Below, one piece after another: positions 33,744-47,200 of a stretch of DNA of 64,000 nucleotides; position 1 is the stretch's first letter, and each line of letters opens with the position of its first letter. Where the stretch lies: contig OX463856.1 of assembly GCA_949825065.1 (NCBI GenBank), forward strand, positions 18,286,632 to 18,350,631. Reading direction: 5' to 3'. Source of the stretch: Odontocerum albicorne. Taxonomy: Eukaryota; Arthropoda; Insecta; Trichoptera; Odontoceridae. Under the pieces are notes generated by a model. That model was not told the origin of the DNA and ran no database searches. It saw only the letters and a list, made by a program, of their open reading frames with translations. Made by a program: the position numbers and the translations under genes.

Positions 33744-34673
33744 TTTCGTAGACTTGATGCATTAAATGGATCTCGGTAATTCACCATATCGGCGCGACTT
33801 GCGCCTGCAAGTTTAATATTCGTGCACAATACACATTCATTATAATAATTAAAAAAAAAATGTATTTTAAATTTTAACGAAAAAGTAGTCGGAGTCGCTC
33901 GTTTTTTACGACTCCTACTCCGACTCCGACTCCGGCCCAAACACCGCGACTCCGACTCCAACTCCGACTCCACAGCCCTGGTGGTAACTAACATAACTTG
34001 TATTTTACAGTATTCAAGAAAAACACTTTTTTTATTAAGTGTCGATATTTTAATAGTTTTTTTTAAATCAAAATATATATTTTCATACACACACTTTATT
34101 TTAAAATAAAAAAATACCAAACTATATTCAAAACATGACAAACACTATGAACATGTGGAATAACGTGGTCCGCAAATGCAGTTACAACGTTATTCCACAA
34201 CTCTCATATAAAAAAAACAAGTTGTGTTGTTACAACTTTTACATGAAAAATCAATCATGTACGTTAGTTGCCACGTTATTCCACTAACTTCTTCTGATAT
34301 TCTTTTACTCGTTACTTCTTTGCATTTTCTGCTTATACAGGATTGTCTACTGTTTCTCAGTTTCTTCCGTTATTATCGGACCATTCTGCAACCCTTGCTT
34401 GTCGTTTTTTTACCTAGATTAAGTTTATTTTCTACACTAGCAGAGTGAAAGATGGGCGCCTCTCCAGACATGTTGATACTTGAAACCACGTTATTCAACT
34501 GAGCGCGCGCAGAAATCCAATGGCATTGTTGGCTTATCAGTAGAAACGAAGGAGATAGAGAATATTTTTATAAAGGGGACGAAGGACGTAATCACATAGC
34601 ACGTTATTTCACAAAAAACTGGATTTTGAAAAAATGTTTGTTACCACCTTATTCGTGGCACGCATTCAATTGA

Positions 34674-35929
34674 TTTTACAAAACTCGGCTTTATGTGTAT
34701 TGGTGGTAGCAAAACTTGACAGGGATTCACTAGCAGTTCACATATGTTACATACCAGGCACAAAATGTGTTATTCCTATTACTTGTAGTGGCCATGCCTA
34801 ACGTGGTTGTCCCACAAACATATAAAGCAACAGTATTTGATGTATCCATCTTGTAAACCAACTAGTATCCCTATGACACAATAAAATCAACCATTCATAT
34901 TTCTCTTAGTTTATTCTGCTTAAAATAAGTTTTATATTATTCTAATAACGGTTTAATAGGGCACAAAGTATAACGTTTACGAGTGATTTAAATTATATTT
35001 CCTTATATAACATTAAAACAAGAGCCAATCAACAAAAGTTAATGTTGTTTTCGAATTCAGCACCTAAAAATCTATAAAGAATGGCTACTTTTATTTCTGT
35101 AGAAAATCATTGTTTAGCAGTGTAATTTATTATTTGCATATCTTATTTAATACAAAATATATTTTCAAAATTTATATCAGTGATACTTTATTATATAGTG
35201 AAAATCGTTTAGCATGAAACCATGGAGAAAGAAATATTTTTCGTGTTAAAAGAAGTAAACTAAAAAAACTCATCAATGCTTTTGACGTCGTAATAATCAA
35301 AAGAGTTAAAATGAAAGTTAAAACAAGTTAACATTTTATGCACTATATAACACTACACAAGGAACATTTTATACGTTCATTGCCTTCACCATTCTACTGT
35401 TGAGAGAGACAAATGAACAGACTTTTTACTAAATACAAATTATACTCATTTCAAGAATAGACTAAATAAAATATTTTTTCCTGTCGACAGGTAATGCCAT
35501 TTGTTTAAAATCGTAAGGGTCGTTTGCAGCAAGTGGCATCCTTGAATCTATTGTTTATAATCAAATGTCGTCGGCCTAGTCGATAGAAATTGTGTCATAA
35601 ACAGTAAATTTGGTGGCGGCCAGTATATTTTTATGTTCCGAGATGTGGAATATTTTCATGTTAAGTTTTTTTTGTTTCATATTAATAGAATATAAATGTA
35701 TCATATCATATGTATCATATTGATGTCATATAGATTTTATAACATCATCACATAGCATTGTGTTGGGACCAGAATATTTTTTCATATTGACCGATTTTTC
35801 GTGTTAAACGATTTCCTCTCTATGTTCCTGTTTATAATGTTTATCATAAAAAAATTAAGTATTAATAACAACAAATATTAAATATTTTTTCCTATACAGT
35901 AATTATATTTGATTCTATATTGTAATGCA
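34674..35929. other. AT-rich stretch without recognised features
   Basis: About 1.25 kb. No long frame, splice-flanked exon or terminal repeat identified. Confidence 0.45.
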
Positions 35930-35937
35930 GTGTTTCT

Positions 35938-36260
35938 TAACCTTTTTAAGCCACGACCCAGATTAGGGTATTAGTTTTGGTTTTGTGACCAAAGTAAAGA
36001 TTAATAAAATGACACATACAGGTAAAAATTAAATACATAAATTTTATGTTTTAACAATACAAAATACTTACATTAAATTGGTAAAAAATGCAGTGTTTTG
36101 CAGTTTGTTTGTTTTTATCATACTTAAAGTTAAAAACCCTAATAGCTGTACAGGGGAGCAAAAATATTAAAATATTGTTATTATTGAAAATATTTTGCGA
36201 CCTATTCAAAATGCCAACTAACCTCATTTTGGACCGTGACCCATAGGTTAAGAAACTATG
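35938..36260. mobile_element. Short hAT-type MITE
   Basis: 323 bp. Left end CAGTGTTTCTTAACC, right end CATAGTTTCTTAACC on the opposite strand, each followed by a block ending CGACCC or GTGACCC. Flanks TTGTAATG and TTGTAATT match at 7 of 8 positions, as expected for hAT. Non-coding. Confidence 0.75.
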
Positions 36261-36599
36261 TTGTAATTTATATGTACATTATTAATTTTTATTTTAGTTT
36301 ATATTGTACATATTATTATGTAGTTTTAAAACGATTTTTATGAATTGTTATAATCAATTTTCAATTATATTATATATTGTATGAATATATCTCAAATAAA
36401 ATTATGTGAAGTTATGTTGAACTAGTTTTTTTTTTATCTCAAACCTTTGTATTTATTTCGAATCTTTGCTTGTGGATAAATGTCTAGCAAAAGGTGAGAA
36501 AACGTATTGTGAAATAAAATATAAAGCATCTCCACCAGGAACAATCTCCTGGATAAACACAGTTAAGTTGGGGGGCACATTCAAACATCCTGCAAGCCT

Positions 36600-37010
36600 C
36601 AGGGTTGGTTCTTTGTTTTTTAGTTCACGAATATGCCAGCCCAGTAAACATAGATATTGCATTAAACAAAACGTATCGCCTTATTCCTGTATGTCTCAGA
36701 CCGATCTCAATGGAAAAGGTTTCCATACTTGATGAGATACCTCCTCTAGACATCTACCATAATATTGCATACAAGTGTGAGAAATATAAACAACAAGACT
36801 GAGGTCATGTATGTGTTTCATAACCACACTTGATCCTCTCAAAAGCTCTCCAAAATATGAGCATGTCGATTCCTGAAGAGTTAGAACTGAAAGGCTGCTA
36901 CAGACATGGATGCAGCTGTCAGTGTGCCTGCCAGTGAGACATCACATACCATGGGTAATTTGGAGGTCTCTTAATAGCCTATGAACCCAAGTGGAGTGAT
37001 CAAAAGATAA
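36600..37010 (+). pseudogene. Non-LTR (jockey-like) polymerase C-terminus, decayed
   Basis: Plus strand: VNIDIALNKTYRLIPVCLRP, ILDEIPPLDIYHNIAYKCEK, then in another frame HIPWVIWRSLNSL. This order (xLNxTxRxIxGCLRPTP, AGIxPPxxRR, LPRxxWxxLNRLR) is the usual C-terminal region of jockey-type polyproteins. Frames shift and end within 65 codons. 36450-36600 upstream is not part of it. Confidence 0.6.
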
Positions 37011-37029
37011 TTCTATCAGATGGCAAATT

Positions 37030-37440
37030 GGTACAGAGGATCCACAACTATGCATGTGTGGCGACATTATATCACCTGTATGCATTTATCGACATAGAGA
37101 AAGCATATAACTGTGTGATAAGGAATAAATTCTGGAAGATGTTGAAAGATTGTGGATATGAATGGAAGCTTATTCGTTGTGTAGTGGCATGGTATGATAA
37201 GAATAGTGCCTACATAAGATTTAATGGTGTAAAAAATTACTTGTTTGAATTAACAAAAGGTGTCAAGCAAGGTTGTTATGTCACCCTACTTAGTTGTCTA
37301 TTATATATAGACTTATGCGTTAAGGACATCCTGTAGGTGCACATAAAAATGACGAACGGGAATGCATACAAACTGTTGTATGCTGAATATATGGTTATGT
37401 ATTCAGCATACAACAGTTTGTATGTATGCTGAATATAGTA
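37030..37440 (+). pseudogene. Non-LTR reverse transcriptase fragment
   Basis: Open 37028-37336: FIDIEKAYNCVIRNKFWKML, ELTKGVKQGC (normally GVxQGxxLSP), followed after a stop by YKLLYAEYMVMYS, corresponding to the catalytic YADD box with both Asp changed. The active site segment has been converted into a hairpin (37365-37424). Same element type as 8150-8400. Confidence 0.7.
37365..37424. repeat. 25-bp perfect inverted repeat
   Basis: Arms 37365-37389 and 37400-37424 are exact reverse complements (CATACAAACTGTTGTATGCT...), with a 10-nt spacer. A further partial copy (TATGCTGAATATA) follows at 37425-37437. Confidence 0.95.
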
Positions 37441-38283
37441 AAGGGTGAGAATGAAGATGGTTAATCTATTTTTCCCACAAGAAGTAATGGAGATTGAATT
37501 AATCTGTTCCAGACCCCAAAAATACACTGCACGGCAACACAATAAATATATTAAATAAATGAAAATTTTACTGCACTTTACCTGTACTGACAAGAGTTGA
37601 TGGCGTAAGTGGAAGGTGTTAAGGCAGGTGGAGAGGAGAACAGGTGTTATTGTTTGGAAAGGGTTTCTTTGTATAAAAACATCAGGTGACCATTCTTTTG
37701 GGGTTCTTTCTCTTTTCTATCTTACTAAAAACTTGTTCAATGAGGTTTGTTTTTGCCAGCGTTTTAAAAAAATTCTGAAGTGAAATATGACATTGTCCTT
37801 GAAAATGTATGCTAGAGAACCAAATTAAAATAACATGTTCGAGAACTGAGGTTCCACTATATATCCGTGATCTATGACCAATTAGGAATTGGTTAAAGAT
37901 CATATATTTAAAACACTCTTGAGGTGAGTTTACTTCAAAGGGCACCATATAATTATTTTAAGTGAGTTTAATAATTTTGGACAAATCGCAAAAGGACACT
38001 AATGGTTGAGTTATATTCTTGATGAGAGACAGAGTAGTGATCACTTAAGCAAACATGTCATTCGGTCTTATTAATTATTAGAGTCTTGAAGGTGAATGAA
38101 AAATGAGAACATTAGAAGAAATGTGGCACTAAACTACGAGTAAAATAATAAAAATGAATGAAAAGTAAAGGTTTATTTTAAACTTTAAGGTCCACAACAA
38201 TATCAAAGAATCATACATTACTTTATTAAACTTAAATTATAAATGAAGTCTTAAACATTTCATTGTTTTAAAAATAATTTGTT

Positions 38284-41200
38284 TTAGAGAAATGATTCAT
38301 CATTGTCAGCCTTGTCCCCACTCTGTCTCATCCTGGAAAGGAAATATATTGTTAATTGAAAATATGTTGATTGATATTTGTGGCTGTTGTATCATAAATT
38401 AGAGGTACAGTAAAATATATTTCAAGTATAGTAATCCCTCTATTTATGTTGTCTCCATTTACATAAATTCACTTGACCGCGCTTTTTTTTGTTTGAAGGA
38501 CGAAAAATAACAGCCCTGCAACAGATTGAGGATAGATTCTTTATGCCATAGAAACGACTTCGACCATTGGAACATCTACAAATATTAGAATGACAACAGT
38601 AACAACAGACGATTCATCCAGTGAGAATTATTTTGAACACGTACAGTAAACTATAAGTTCTGTTATTTTTTTTTTCTTTGTATAAATAAATCACACAGCT
38701 TTTATCAAAACATATGTTTTATCAATAACCACTTAAAAAAATAAAATAACTAAACTTTTATAAGTAAGTTAAAATATATAGTAATGTATGAAAATATGTA
38801 AAAGTAAATTAATTTTACTTTAGCATTCAATGGCTCCATTTACGTGCTGTTTTCTTGGAATAAATTATCCATGTAAATTGAGGGATTACTATTTTTAACC
38901 TTTTTGTGCTGTTTCCACAACATGTAAGTCACATAGTTACATTTTCTCAATTTCAATAGTAATAAAAGTAAATGGGAAAGACTGATATATATTTCTCTCC
39001 TGACAATCCATCACCTTTTACCTCCAACAGTTTCTCTTGCCAACTCTTTTCAGATAAGCTTATTTACGTATTATCCATGAGGTGATGTCTCGATCTGCCA
39101 TTTGGTTTAGATTTTATGTCTCGGTTATATTTTTATGGCAGATCCATTGTTTAATTAGATCTCTCATAATTGAGTATGACGAACAACCGGGTGGGTGGAA
39201 AACGACCGTGCATGAATTAGTTTACTGTGTGCAAGCTATTGCACTTAACAAACTCACAGTCTTCACAGATCAAACTTAAAGTTACGATGGGTAGGATGAT
39301 CAGTTGGTTGACGTGGTGTGGAGGTCACCAAAATGTATAAGGTACTTTTAAATACATAAGATAAACTTGTTGAATAGTACTATAAATATAACTCCAACTT
39401 TAATCTCTACCGCATTGTAAGCACATCAGTGTGCATACTCATTATGTTGGATCAACATTCCACATTCATAGACTTAAACATGATCAAGTGAAGACATACT
39501 ACGCTCTCTTTGGTTTTGGATTTTCATGAAAAACCTAATACTTTTTTTTATCCAGAAAAGTTGCTAAAACATTCCTTTCATTTGCCTTGACTTATTTGTG
39601 TAAAACTGCATTATAGGCTCTAACTGTTATGGAAATCAACTATCGTTCCATATTGAATGTACAAGCAAATATACGGGTAGTCATTATACTGACTTTCTAA
39701 TGTATTGTATGATTTGTATCTATCTTTAAATAGGCCAAGATCCACTATGAATTAATACTAATTACGAACATTTAATTTTAGGTACAAAAAAATCAAAAAT
39801 CCAATTATCGTATACCCCATCCCTAGCCAATGCAAACTAATGTAATGACTTTTGACAAACGTCACCAAATATTATTTGATTTTAACAAACTGACACATTT
39901 TTGCTTATTTCTAACAAGATGTATTAATTTGTCATTATTGTTAGTTTTATGTAACGTATTTACCTAAATAACTTGCTATTTATTAGAATCGAGGTTTATA
40001 TTAAAGTTGATAAAATAATTAAAATTACTGAACATCGTTACAATGTTGTATTGGGGCAAATTGTGGACTGTCACAGGGGCCATGCTACATTTTCTTTAGT
40101 ATAATTGAAATAATCTGTTTTATGTTACTCTTACTTGAATAAATAAACTAAAAGAATGTATTTCTGTTTTTCATTTATGTAGCGGTCACATAAGGATTAT
40201 ATACTGCAGATAGGGATCGAAGTGTCACTGTTTTAGGATAATCCTCTGCACTTTATTTTTGACTCAAAAGATTAGATATTTATCGAGTGTTCGAATCCAG
40301 GATTCTGATCCATAGCTCACAACAGAAAAAATCAATATAAGAGTATTTTTTCAAAGGCTTACCTGAACTGTGTATGATCTGTAACATCCTCAAAAGACAT
40401 TACAATTTCGTCCGAGTTGAATTCAACGTTTGGATCATATGCAAGATTTTCATGTCCTCTGTCATCTATTGAAAATAAGAAACATTTTTTGTATCGTCTT
40501 GAACTTAATTTGATTCAAATAACATAAAACGAGATAAAATCTATGCGTGAATTTTCTTTTTTTACATATTTTTTCAGGTAGAATAGGTTAGGCTATAGTC
40601 ACCTATAAGATTGTCATAATGGTGCCTGTTTGACAGATATCAATTCAAATTTTGACTATGAAACAGTACTCATACTATATAAATTTATCATAACTAATTG
40701 TTCATTATCACTGATTCTTATTTTGAGGTACATGGCTATGTGGTAATGCATTGGGATTTCGTGCGAAAGGTTGCCGGTTCAAACCCTGTTCTGTGCTACT
40801 CCCCTCAAGTAACATTAAAAAAAAATTCTGCCTTGTATTCAGAGCTATAAGGATACATATGCCTTCAGTCATATCTATTCTTTCAAAAAAGGAAAAAAAA
40901 ACATGCCAGTGTGCCTGATTATTTAACTTCAGGTGTGCCATCAGATCCAGTATACCGGTGTGGTCGGTGAGTTTGCTGGTAGGCAACAGTTCACTCAGTT
41001 TAAGAGGAGATTTTTTTTGAGTACCATTGGTAATCAAATCCAAAACCCCTAAGTGAAAGTCAACCATCTTATTAACTAAGCCACAGAGGTTGCTGTAGAA
41101 ATAAATATTTTATTTAAATGAACTTACAATTATCTTTCTCTTCTGAGTATTTGGGTGGGTATTTCTTATCTTCATCATGCGCCCAGAATCTATCGTCTTC

Positions 41201-44200
41201 CGGAGTGTAATAATCTAGACCATACAGTGGGGGAACTGTTTGATGAGGCGCTGGGAACAAAGATACATCACTCTTCCTTTGAGACACAAGACTTCCTCTC
41301 ATACTTGGACTGCTATAAAAAATATTGACATTTGAATAAAAAAAGTCCAATTAAAACAAAATAATTTGGAGCACATTACAGTCTGTCAAGAAAAAGTAGA
41401 AATTAATAAAATTGGAACTAAAAAAATTATAGCTTGGCAACACCAAAATTGGCTGTCATGTCACATTTGTTTATAGTGGTCGCTTGGTGGTATAGCTTTG
41501 TCGTTGCATTAAACTCAAATTTTCTAGTGTATATATTGTCAAAAACCTTTTGTTATTATACAAAACACCATTAAGATGAATAAAACACTATGTTATGGGA
41601 CGAGGGAGGTTATTTACAATATTTTTCAGCATTGTTTAGAAGAATATCACACGGGAAGACTCTAACCGGATATAAGTGACGTTTACGCGCGAACTGCTAG
41701 TATGACTGTTATGTATTTATGTTTTTTTAAATAATTATAAAAAATCTTTAAAGATTAGAAATCATTCACATGGAAGACATGGAATTTGATGGTAGCCATG
41801 AGTATTTGAGAAAAATATTATTTTCCATCGGTTTTGTATACAAAAAATGCACGTCAAACCGTAGTTTCCTCATGGAAGAGACAAATATCGCAGCAAAAAG
41901 GAAGGCTTATTTAAAAGTTATAATGGACAACAAAAATTTGTCTTAAAAATAAAAAAAAAATGTCATGTATTTAGATGAAAGTTATATACATTCGTCTTAT
42001 AAAATACAAAAATGTTGCAATCGGTGGATGTGAATGGAGTGCAGCATGATATTGCCAAGGGTAAAAGATGGATCATTGTACATGCAGGAAGTGAAAAAGG
42101 TTTCGTACCTAATGCGTTCCTTATATTCAGTGGAAATAATAAAAAGGAAGACTATCACTCTGAAATGAATGCACTCAATTTAAAAAAATGGGTGATAGAA
42201 AAACTTATTCCCAATTTATCGGAAGCATCCATAATTGTAATGGATAATGCGCCTTACCACAATAAAATTGAAAACAAAGCACCATCTTCAGCATCGAAAA
42301 TAAACTAAATTAAATTATGGTTGCTAGAAAACAACATTTCCTTTGATCCATCTTTACGGAAGCCCTCCCTATTAATGTTGGTAAAAAAAACATAAGCCAG
42401 AGCCCATATATGAAATAGACAGAATTCTAGGAGAACATGGTCACACTGTGGTTAGACTTCCACCTTACCACTGTGACTTAAATCCTATAGAACTGATATG
42501 GGCTTTGGCTAAACGGAAAGTCGCTCAAAAATACCGGGAGTGGTAGCAATGTAAAAGAGCTCGCCGAACATGCATTGAGTGCTATAACCACTGAAAATTG
42601 GAGAAATTGTTGCCAATATGTAGAAAAAATATTATGACCAAGGTCGTATGGGAATATGGATGACCTCGTTATAAATCTAAATGATAGCAGCGACAGCAAA
42701 GACGAGTTTGATGCTGAATTGTTAGAAAATGAGTTTACTCTTTCGGGTGTCGAATTTTTGGATTGAGATTATGATTAAACATAATTATTTTGGTTTTGAT
42801 TTATGAATTTGATTTAATAAAGATTTCATGGACTTTATCTCGATTTTTAATTTTTAGTAAAATCTATTTTTACCCTAACTTTGGTAGTTCCCAATGAAGA
42901 TTGAGTTTTTTGTAGTAAATTATATAATATCAAGAATTTTGAGTTACAAACTAAATGATTAAAACAACTTTCAAAATTTATTTCAAACTTTCCTTAATTA
43001 GCTTAAGCAAAATTATTTTGTTAACTCTGAAATTCAACGGAATATAGTGAAATACCATTTACACTCTTTTTATATTAAATTTTATACTATAGGTAAGTTT
43101 GTTAAAACAATATACCAACTGAATTTTGGAAAGAATGTGGTGAATGGGGACATAATTGGCTGTGTAAGCTCTTTAATAAAATATTGGCCGGAGCCCCAAT
43201 GCCAGATGAATTCCGAAGAAGCTTTCTCCTTCCCTTCTACAAAAACAAAGGAGACTCCAGGAAATGCGACAACTATAGAGGCATCAAGCTAATATCCCAC
43301 ACTATGAAAATCTATGAGCAAATTGTAAACTCGAGAATCAGGAATTTGGTGGAAATACATGACAACTAGTGTGGCTTCGTATCGGGAAAGTCAACAGTAG
43401 ACGCCATTCAAACTGTTAGACTCCTTGTCGAAAAACACCGTGATGCCAAGAAAGACCTTCATATGGTCTTCATAGATCTTGAAAAGGCATTTGACAGGGT
43501 CCCTAGAAGCCTAATTTGGGCAGCACTTAGAGCCCATAGTGTACCAGAGAAGTATGTACTTGCCATCCAGGACATGTACGATAACGTGACAACGCAAGTG
43601 AGGTGCACTTCGGGAACTTCACCAGAATTTCCTGTAAAGGTGGGGGTACATCAAGAATCGGTACTCAGTCCGCTACTGTTCATCTTAGTTATGGACTATT
43701 TAACTAACCAGGAAATGAACAGTCTCCTAAAGATCCTACTATTTGCAGACGATATCGTATTAATAAGTGAAAAACACGAAGACCTGCAAAATAGTCTGGA
43801 AAGGTGGAGAAGAATCTTGGAGGACAATGGATTGAGACTGAGCAGAAAGAAAACAGAGTATCTGTACCTACCATTCGAGAACACAAATGCTGTCACTCCC
43901 GTAATGTAAATGGATGGAGAAACATTACCAAATTGTGACTCCTTTAAGTATCTTGGGTCACTCATCCATAGCGATGGAGGATGTGCAGCAGATGTAACAC
44001 ATAGAATTAGTGTGGGATGGATGAAGTTTAGATCAATGACGGGAGTTCTATGTGATCCGAAAATGCCAGTAAAGTTAAAAGGAAAAGTATACCAAACGAT
44101 TGTCAGATCCGCACTCCTGTATGGCTCCGAATGCTGGATAACTCTTACTCTAGGCAAATAGAAACTGCTGAAATGCGCATGCTAAAATGGTCAGCAGGTG

Positions 44201-47200
44201 TGTCCCTAAGAGACAAAATAAGAAGCTCACGCATTCGTGGAAGCCTGGGTGTTACAGACATCAACAGCAAGATGGAGGAGAGGCGACTGAGATGGTATGG
44301 GCACGTTGGACGCAGAGCACCCGATCACATTGTGAACCAGTCAATCTCCATGGATCTTCCTCGAATAACAACCAGAGGAAGACCAAAGAATTCATGGGTG
44401 GTGCAAAAAGATAACCTGATGCAGAGGCACGGCCTGGGGGACGTAGTCTGGGACAAAAGAGCATACAATCTGAGGACGAGGAGAGCTGACCCCAACAGTC
44501 TTCGCAGACAATGAGTTGGGATGGAGCCAGGGAGAGAGAGGTAAGTTTGTTAAAACGGCGTGTTTATTTTTTCCGACAATTTTTTTTGTGGGTTAGTCCA
44601 CTTTTGCAATCAGATATATACAACTACGGTGTTGCTAATCAGGCGATTGTAGTGCCCTCATTAATTTTCTACTCTTTTTTGACAGACTGTACATAAAATA
44701 ACAATCAAGTTCACATAACTGGGATTTTTTTTAAAACTGTCTAAACCAAAGCTGACCAGAATTGATTTTTTTTTTTTGATAATGCTCCAGGTTCCACCTC
44801 TTCATCTTTGAAAAGATCTTCATTAAATAATTTATGTGCCCCTTCTTTGGACAGATTTTTAGTTATATAAGAATCAAGGATCATTCTAATAAAGGTCAAA
44901 CTATTTCTTTAGAGTTGTAATAATAAACTATCTTAGAAGAAACTTCACAAGGTGGGTTGGAATTAAGGTAGTAGATGACCATTTATATAGGTATTGGCCA
45001 TGTCCAATTTTCAAAAGAGAATGATAATTTTTGAGTCCATTTACAACTTGCCTGTGGGAATCTGGAATTAATGTATAGTGATATAGTGTATGTGATGCGC
45101 TGTTTGCTGGAGAAAGGGTGACTAATGTCCCGTATGCTCGGTATCTGAGAATCACTGCCTCATTTAACTGCTTTCCAAGCAAATACTAGCCAATTTAACA
45201 TCTTTCACAATTAGTTGAGGCTAGTTGGGGTTGTAGCATGCCTAATCTGCGCCCGACAGCGATGGCCTTAGTGTATTTCGTGGCGAGTATTGTATCCCTG
45301 TTTGGTTTAGGAGCATCCACACAAACCTTATTGTCAGTGGCACTCTAAAATTAACTCCTTTGGTATTGCTTCTGGTTATTGCTAACCTGCTTCGTTTTAA
45401 TCTATAACACGAAGACGTCTTAATTTCGGGGTACCGGAAGGTATGTCTAAATGACATGTCATCAATGCACAGAGGTATTTTTTACTATCCTCTGACTCAC
45501 CTTAGATCACGATTACTGTTCTGGATTGAGGTATAATAATTGGCTGAGAGGAAGGTGAGCTTATCAGATACCTAGCAATAGTAATGAAATTGGTCCTCGG
45601 TCAGAAATTTCTACCTTGTGAGTGATTCCAAGAGTTTGATGTGCCATGAAAATTGTGGTGTACTCTGAATTGTCTTAGATGTGGCCATGTTAGTGATGCA
45701 AATGCCTTGCATAGATGGAGTTTCATTGATTTCTCATTGTGTTCATATGGAATGGTCTAGATTATCAGTCACATCGTGGAAGAGTGTTTAATATTATATA
45801 TTCAATTCTGAAAAGATTGGAGGAGATTACCGGACTACTTTTGAGGCTGTACGAGTATTATGGATAAAAAACCTGGACATGTGAGAGGGAAACTATAAGG
45901 GGGAATAAATGGCAGGTAAATTTAAAAGCAGGGTAATTTTTTTAGATTGAAACGTCTTACCCAGAATGTTCATAGAAACATCCAAATCTTTGTGAAATCA
46001 TAATACCAACAATGAACATAATGATTACTCCAATAGATATTCCGACCCAAATCATAGTGATTGTATGGTCATCTGGGGCATGGTAGACCTAAAAATGCAT
46101 CCAGTCTAGATTAATTTTGTTAAATTACATAAGAAAGTTAAAAAAAATTACTGTTTAGAACTAGAAGTTAAGAGTCGTTTGATTTGGTTGTACTGTATGG
46201 GAAATTCACATTTTCTTCTTTGACACTTTCTTCATCTTAGCTCTTTCCTACTACATGAAGCAGGCTTACATATTATTCTTTGATATATTTAAATTGTTAC
46301 TTTTTGCTTAAAAATTGTGATAAATAAGATATCATATAGTATAAATATAATGCAATGTTTAAGACCATTTTCTTTATTTTTTATAAGGACTCTCGTTATA
46401 TTTGAGAACTAATGTAATATAGGGACAACTGGGATCCCATAAAAAATCTCATGCATGATCATACTTGATGCATTTGCTGGACATTTTACACCAGGTGTCA
46501 AGAGAAAAAGAGATTCAATACCAATTAAGTAATAATACCAGGAGGAATGATATCACAGTTGCAGGTATTAGATGTTATTATAATAACAAGCCATTTAAGG
46601 ATAATTTAAGAAAATAATATAACTGTTGTTAGCCAGAGAACCCCAATGACACCATTAGATAAAATAAAGAAACCCTCAGTTTCTCTTTTAGGGAAAGATG
46701 GCGAGAGTTTGGCACAAAATTGAATTTGAATTGATCATAAATGACTTAAAGAAAAAAAGTTACATTTTTAACAATTTGGATGGGACGGAGGACATTTTAT
46801 AAGAGCCAAATCAAGCTACTGAAAATTGAGATGCTATAAAGCAATGGAGAATAAATGACTATTGGAGAAATTAAACTTAATTATTAATGTAAATAGGTTT
46901 TTAAAATACGTATTTTTGATATTAATTATGTTCACTATTTTTTGAATTTTTTTAATGAAAAATTAATGGGTCATGAGTAATACAATAAGTAAACCTTAAA
47001 GTTATTTTTTAATACTTTGCATATCAAAAATTAAATTTTTTGACAAGAACTTTGCGATAATTCCTCTGTTTACGAGGTCTCCATTTATGTCACTGAAACA
47101 TGTTTTATTTAATTTGAAACTTTAAATACATAATAATATTATCTATTCAGTAATAGTTTGGTTTCGGATACAACTGTAAGAGCAGAAATAATATGAACGG

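Larger units (their letters stand above)
32888..33980 (-). mobile_element. hAT element with perfect 8-bp target duplication
   Basis: 1093 bp, CAGGGCTGTGGAGTCGG at each end in inverted orientation, flanked by GTGGTAAC at 32880-32887 and again at 33981-33988. Carries only the C-terminal part of a transposase on the minus strand (33162-33743) and an array of CGACTC-type repeats next to the left end. Non-autonomous, but the exact duplication argues for a fairly recent insertion. Confidence 0.95.
32854..34673. mobile_element. Inverted-repeat element interrupted by a hAT insertion
   Basis: Ends are about 34-bp inverted repeats with three mismatches: left starts TCAATTGAATAGGTGCCGCG, right on the other strand TCAATTGAATGCGTGCCACG, both continuing into AATAAGGTGGTAAC. 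The hAT element 32888-33980 sits exactly at the inner edge of the left repeat; without it the element is about 720 bp and non-coding. Superfamily not assigned; the target duplication is unclear because the termini are themselves palindromic (CAATTG). Confidence 0.7.

Noticed and set aside
39082..39279. 66-codon plus frame as a receptor-like gene fragment
   Set aside because: No recognisable motif or splice context; lies within an intron of the minus-strand gene.
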